Shown here: positions 59,245-64,000 of the stretch, in pieces
How positions within the stretch are numbered: position 1 is the stretch's first letter
How the letters are laid out: each line of letters starts with the position of its first letter
DNA from: Monodelphis domestica
Lineage: Eukaryota; Chordata; Mammalia; Didelphimorphia; Didelphidae
DNA length: 64,000 nt
Assembly (NCBI RefSeq): GCF_027887165.1
Contig: NC_077234.1
Coordinates: 249,304,158 to 249,368,157 of the forward strand
Direction: 5' to 3'
Made by a program: the position numbers and the translations under genes
Notes under the pieces: generated by a model
Told to the model about the DNA's origin: nothing
Database searches by the model: none
The model's input: the letters and a program-made list of their open reading frames with translations, nothing else

Positions 59245-62200
59245 TCAAGGGAGGGGACTAGAAAAGGTGTCCCAAACATTGTCTGCCCTACAAACATCCG
59301 GTCAGCTCACCGCGGCTGGCGGGTCATCCCCTTAAGCGGTCAAAACCAAAGAAAACAAAACACAAAGAAACTCCTACTAGGAGCCTGGAACATCAGGACA
59401 TTACTTGACAGAGAGAACACCCCAAGACCTGAGAGAAGAACAGCTCTAATCGGTAAAGAACTGGCACAATATAACATCGACATCGCAGCCTTAAGTGAAA
59501 CACGCTTACCAGAAGAGGGATCACTCAGCGAACCCACCACTGGATACACCTTTTTCTGGAAAGGCAGAGCCTCAAATGAAGACAGAGTCCACGGTGTTGG
59601 CCTGGCCATCAAGACCAGTTTGCTCAAACAGCTGCCAGACTTGCCTGTGGGCATCAGCGAGAGGCTCATGAAGATCTGTTTGCCTCTCAGCAAAGACCGG
59701 TATGCCACAATCATCAGCGCATATGCCCCAACACTGACCAGCACAGAGGAGACCATCGAGCAGTTCTACTCTGACCTGAGTGCTGTCCTGCACTCAGTGC
59801 CCACCAATGACAAGCTGATACTACTGGGAGATTTCAACGCCCACTTTGGCCAGGACCATGAAAGATGGAAAGGAGTGCTCGGCAAACACGGCGTGGGTAA
59901 AATGAACAACAACGGCCTACTGCTACTCAGCAAATGCTCAGAGTTTGAACTCACCATCACGAACACTGTGTTCAGAATGGCGAACAAATATAAAACAACG
60001 TGGATGCACCCGCGATCAAAACAGTGGCATCTCATTGACTACATCATTGTACACCGGCAAGACATCCAGGATGTAAAGATCACCAGAGCCATGAGAGGAG
60101 CTGAATGCTGGACAGACAGATTGATTAGAGCAACTCTTCAAATGCGCATTGTGCCTCACCATCCAAAACGCGCCCAGACAGTTCACGCATTTTACAACAT
60201 GAGTCGTCTTAGAGATCCATCTTATTTGCAAACATTCCAGTCCTGCCTGGACAACAAGCTATCTGCCAAGGGACCACTCACTGGAAGCTCAACCGAGAAA
60301 TGGAACCAGTTCAGAGACGCAGTGAAGGAAACATCAAAGGCAGTCCTAGGCCCCAAACAATGCAACCACCAGGACTCATTCAATGAGAACAACACTGCTA
60401 TTGAAGACCTGTTGAGCAAAAAGAACAAAGCCTTTATGGAATGGCAAAATAACCCAGACTCTGCTCCTAAAAAGGACAGATTCAAGTCTCTCCAAGCCAC
60501 GGCACAGTGTGATATCAGGAAGATGCAAGACCAATGGTGGGAAAAAAAGGCAGAAGAAATCCAGTGGTTTGCTGATACAAAAAACTACAAACAATTTTTC
60601 AGTGCCCTCAAGACTGTCTATGGGCCATTGAAACCCACCACCACTCCCTTGCTATCCTCTGACGGTGACACTCTCGTAAAAGATAAAAAAGGCATCAGCA
60701 ACAGGTGGAAAGAACACTTCAGTCAGTTTCTCAATTGACCCTCTTCAGTTGACCAAAGCACCCTTGACCAGATCCCACAAAACCGCACCATTGAACAACT
60801 TGACATCCCTCCTTCAACAGAGGAAGTCCAAAAAGCCATTCAACAAATGAGTGCAGGCAAGGCACCCGGTAAAGACGGGATCCCAACTGAGGTGTACAAG
60901 GCCTTCAATGGAAAGGAGCTCCAGGCATTCCACATAGTGCTGACCAGTATATGGGAAGAGGAAGACATGCCCCCAGAACTCAGAGATGCCTCCATCGTAG
61001 CCCTATACAAGAACAAAGGCTCACGAGCAGCCTGTGACAACTACAGAGGCATCTCACTACTCTCCACTGCTGGAAAGATCCTCGCCCGTGTTATACTCAA
61101 CAGACTCCTGTCATCTGTCTCAGAACAGAACCTGCCTGAATCACAATGTGGCTTCCGACCAGATCACAGCACCATCGACATGGTCTTCGCGGTGAGGCAA
61201 ATGCACGAAAAATGCCTTGAGCAGAACCTGAGTCTCTACATTGTCTTCATAGACCTGACAAAGGTGTTCGACACAGTGAACAGAGATGCATTGTGGGTGA
61301 TCCTCAGCAAGCTCGGCTGCCCAGCAAAATTCGTCAAACTGATCCAGCTCTTTCATGTCGACATGACAGGGGAAGTCCTATCTGGTGGAGAGACTTCCGA
61401 TCACTTCAACATTTCCAATGGCGTGAAACAACGCTGTGTCCTCGCTCTGGTACTATTCAACCTATTTTTCACCCAAGTATTACGACATGCTGTGATGGAT
61501 CTAGACCTGGGCGTCTACATCAAATACCGACTGGATGGCTCACTATTCCACCTTCGCCGCCTGACTGCAAAAACAAAGACAACAGAGAGACTCATCCTGG
61601 AAGCTCTCTTCGCAGATGACTGTGCTCTCATGGCCCACCAAGAAAATCATCTCCAAACCATTGTGGACAGGTTCTCCACCACAACAAAACTGTTTGGCCT
61701 GACGATCAGCCTCAGCAAAACAGAGGTGCTGTTCCAACCTGCACCAGGGAGGCCAATGAACCAGCCGTGCATTACAATCGACAGCATTCAGCTTTCTAAC
61801 GTCAACACCTTCAAGTACCTGGGCAGCACCATCGCCAACGACGGGTCCCTAGACCACGAGATCGATGCCAGGATCCAAAAGGCCAGCCAGGCACTCCGGC
61901 GGCTGCGCTGCAAAGTCCTCCAACACAGCGGTGTAAGCACTGCGACGAAGCTCAAAGTGTACAACGCAGGGTCCTCAGCTCGCTCCTGTACGGTGTGAGA
62001 CATGGACGCTGTACCGGAAGCACATGAAGCAGCCGGAGCAATTCCACCAACGCTCCCTCCGGTCAATCATGAGGATCCGATGGCAGGACCGAATCACCAA
62101 CCAGGAAGTCCTCGACAGAGCCAACTCCACCAGCATCGAAGTCCTGGTCCTCAAAGCCCAGCTACGATGGTCTGGACACGTCCTCCGCATGGACCCACCG

Positions 62201-62551
62201 CGAATACCAAGACAGGTATTCTATGGGGAACTGTCAGCTGGACTCAGGAAACAAGGCCGACCAAAGAAAAGATTCAAGGATCAGCTAAAGTCCAACTTGA
62301 AGTGGGCTGGCATGACACCAAAGCAACTAGAACTCGCTGCCTCTGACAGAAGCAGCTGGCGAACCCACATTCACCAGGCCGCCACCACCTTTGAAGATGA
62401 GCGACGTCGACGTCTTGCCGCTGTGCGTGAACGCCGACACCAGGCCACAGCCGCACCTCCCGTAACAACTGGCGTCCCAGGCCCCGTGTGCCACAGACTG
62501 TGTGCCTCAGCCTTTGGACTCCAAAGCCATAGGAGGGTACACCATAGATGA
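59245..62551 (+). pseudogene. Endonuclease-reverse transcriptase coding region of the RTE-like LINE
   Basis: The frame opens at 59245 with no in-frame ATG before the endonuclease. The APE endonuclease (about 59371-60130) shows LLLGAWNIRTLL, 'IDIAALSETRLP', 'LLGDFNAHFG' and 'HLIDYIIVHR'; its last catalytic motif reads WTDRL where relatives have WTDHRL, so the His is absent. Reverse transcriptase (about 60840-61770) shows GKAPGKDGIPTEVYK, 'SQCGFRPDHSTIDMVFAVRQ', 'FIDLTKVFDTVN', NGVKQRC and FADDCAL. The C-terminus (62024-62551) has 'RWSGHVLRM' and a CCHH finger-like end (CHRLCASAFGLQSHRRVH). A TGA lies in frame at 60736-60738, between the endonuclease and reverse transcriptase, and the reading frame changes between about 61965 and 62020. 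Host genes such as CFDP2 carry RTE-derived parts, but here the target duplication shows a plain LINE copy. Confidence 0.88.
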
Positions 62552-62614
62552 AACTGCACAAAGACAGTCGTCATTCTTGGTCACCCAGAGACGACCACTA
62601 CTATTTAAGGCAGC

Positions 62615-62989
62615 ACCTAGCACACAGTAAACCATTAATGCTGCCTGATTGGTTCGTGCTGGAGGAACACTACCTGAACTCTGAGATGAGGAAGGTGCAA
62701 AAAGAATCCATTCTCCTTAACTCCGCTAGGTATAAGGGCTGGGAAGAGGAATAAGAAAATAAGTCCTAAATAAGAGTTCTCAGACGGTTCTTTTCTTTCC
62801 TAACTAGCTGTGGTGGCAGCAATAGTGGCAAAAAGCAGCAACAAATGGCAATTTGGAGGCAGATGACAGTAGCAGCATGGTAGAGTTTAAACAGATGGCA
62901 ATTAAACCCCTAGACAGCAGCAGGATGAAAGAAAAGCATCAAATGGGGGTGGGGGTGGCTTGGAAATTGAGGGGACCTTGGAAATTTCT
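62615..62989 (+). other. Sequence after the RTE-like LINE; possible LTR-element interior
   Basis: It restarts the sequence interrupted at 58405. Its first part ('cctagcacacagtaaaccat', 'taatgctgcctgattgg') resembles an L2 tail on the plus strand. No coding region is seen. Confidence 0.35.
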
Positions 62990-63605
62990 AAGTTTACGCT
63001 CTTTTAGCACTTATTAAAAATATATGTGATCGTAGAACTCAATCATTTAAAATATAAGGCTTTATTCAGAGAAATGTCTCAGGTCAGGTGCCCCAAAGGA
63101 TTACAGAGAAAATACAGGGCACTGCCTCAAGTTGTTGACCCAACACAAATGCCCCAAAATTCACAGAAAAAAATCCCTTACTTATAGGAGAATCCCAATG
63201 TAATCAAGTCTCCCAGAAGGGATTATACCATTTTACAATAGTTGGAGACAGTGTTGAATAATTTTACAAAGACTTTACAATGAACACATTCAAACTTATT
63301 AACATCTTCAAGAAATTGAGAATAACTTCACAATGGATGCATCCAAACAAATCAATATTTTAAAGAAATGACCAGGAAGTTGGAGACAGATGCAAAGAAG
63401 GGAGTAGCTCCCCTGGATTATCTGGGAGGGCCTGCAAAGATACAATAGGGGAGTCTTCTAGGACAAAAGGATACTCAAGATTGGTCCTCAGCCTGGGACA
63501 ATTCCCAGACAGGGTCCCTTAGGGCTGCAAAGCTTTGATAGGAATGGGGGGGGGGGGGGAGGAGGCATCAAGTTTTAGATAGTAACAACTTTTAATAACT
63601 TGAGA
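62990..63605 (-). mobile_element. LTR-like sequence on the minus strand (fossil, tentative)
   Basis: Read on the minus strand there is a TATA-like 'tcctataagtaaggg' (near 63185) and, about 110 bp later, a canonical AATAAA followed by 'gccttatattttaaatgatt', the layout of an LTR. Repeated 'cattgtaaag'/'cattgtgaag' words lie in the presumed U3. A 13-base G/C run is at about 63547-63559. Limits are approximate. Confidence 0.4.
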
Positions 63606-63756
63606 ATAAAACACTAATTTCACACTCCACACACTTGGAAGCCAAGTGGTAGCAATAAGGGAATCCTGGCAATACCCAAGGAGCTACAAAGGCTGAACCA
63701 GTGGCAGCATTGAAGACCTCAGGTAGGAGAGGTTTTCTCACATGCAAAGTTAGGGC

Positions 63757-64000
63757 AGGTCAATTGGAAATGTGGAGACCCCAATTCTGCCCTTTGTCCC
63801 AAGAGAATTCACCCCCAGGGAGATCTCAGATTTAGCAGTTTCTGACTGAACAATAGAAACTTTAAAGTACTTGATAATCCCAGTTTAGGTGGGACTAGCA
63901 GACCTTAACAAATGCTAAGTATCCTTTTAGTCTTGGAAATTTCTGGTAGTATATCAGATCCACTCCTAAGAAGAACAACACCATCCTTTTAGAATCCATT
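63757..64000 (+). mobile_element. Second LTR of the 57.5-kb family (fossil), cut by the window end
   Basis: From 'ggtcaattggaaatgtggag' onward it parallels 57488-57730: shared words include 'gagaattcaccc' and 'gtttaggtggg'. Same direction as the 57.5-kb LTR, so the two could bound one provirus-like element whose middle now holds the RTE-like LINE. Confidence 0.55.

Larger units (their letters stand above)
58406..62601 (+). mobile_element. Nearly complete RTE-like (RTE/RTE-X) LINE with target-site duplication
   Basis: A 4196-bp element is bounded by 'tatttaaggcagc' on both sides (58393-58405 and 62602-62614). It has a GC-rich 5' untranslated region of roughly 840-900 bp, one long coding region, a 50-bp 3' untranslated region and no poly(A) tail, which fits RTE-type LINEs. 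GC content is clearly above that of the AT-rich flanks. The usual RTE length is about 3.2 kb, so this 5' region is long. The C-terminal block after reverse transcriptase (RW.GHV.RM and G.R.QGRPKKR) is shared with BovB/RTE, which supports the clade; the exact family (RTE or RTE-X) is not settled. One in-frame stop, one frameshift region and a missing endonuclease residue make this copy inactive, but it looks young. Confidence 0.88.

Noticed and set aside
58406-62601. BovB LINE or a host CFDP2-like gene
   Set aside because: Reverse-transcriptase and C-terminal wording differ from BovB, and the flanking target duplication plus lesions show a LINE copy rather than a host gene.
1-64000. CRISPR arrays, bacterial operons, riboswitches or prokaryotic signals
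   Set aside because: Everything recognisable is vertebrate nuclear; the regular repeats are microsatellites without spacers.

Overview
The window looks like mammalian, specifically marsupial, nuclear DNA. It is AT-rich and gene-poor. It carries tRNA-derived SINEs of the kind abundant in Australian marsupials, MAR1-type SINEs with RTE tails, a marsupial-type L2 with a long recognisable coding part, CR1/L3, MIR, L1, hAT and Tigger relics, endogenous retroviral LTRs and long microsatellites. An Australian marsupial is my inference from the SINE type; species cannot be fixed from sequence alone. All family names come from memory of consensus sequences; no search was run.

Host genes: two large open reading frames lie on the minus strand about 30 kb apart (exons about 7849-5313 and 41571-38288). 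They are paralogues. Both end in the same roughly 120-residue domain, with a shared Cys-rich motif CxxCASWIPHGCxH, after a long low-complexity stretch of loose ~20-residue repeats. Both start at an apparent splice acceptor in the same phase, and both stop inside an ATTAAA poly(A) hexamer. A 31-bp first coding exon (8359-8329) with a good donor and matching phase can be proposed for the left gene. The style and C-terminal domain resemble the C2orf16/SPATA31H1 (DUF4629) family of mammalian, probably testis, proteins; this name is moderate-confidence.

Layout: 1-5.3 kb old repeats; 5.3-8.4 kb gene A; 8.4-38.3 kb repeats (GATA array at 12.4-13.1, perfect 28-bp palindrome at 14.2, Tigger relic at 17.0-17.5, GAGAA array at 17.7-18.1, solo LTR at 18.7-19.6, L2 at 20.2-21.7, paired SINEs at 22.0-22.4, CR1/L3 at 30.5-33.4, L1 at 33.8-34.6); 38.3-41.6 kb gene B; 41.7-47 kb repeats with a GGAA array; 47.1-51.9 kb a plus-strand L1 carrying a nested minus-strand L1 and a 45-bp templated insertion; 51.9-52.9 kb an old RTE-like LINE; 54.6-56.2 kb another L1; 57.5-64 kb LTR sequences enclosing an almost complete 4.2-kb RTE-like LINE with a 13-bp target-site duplication and a large hairpin in its 5' untranslated region. 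The two host genes are the only likely cellular genes seen; no functional RNA gene was recognised.
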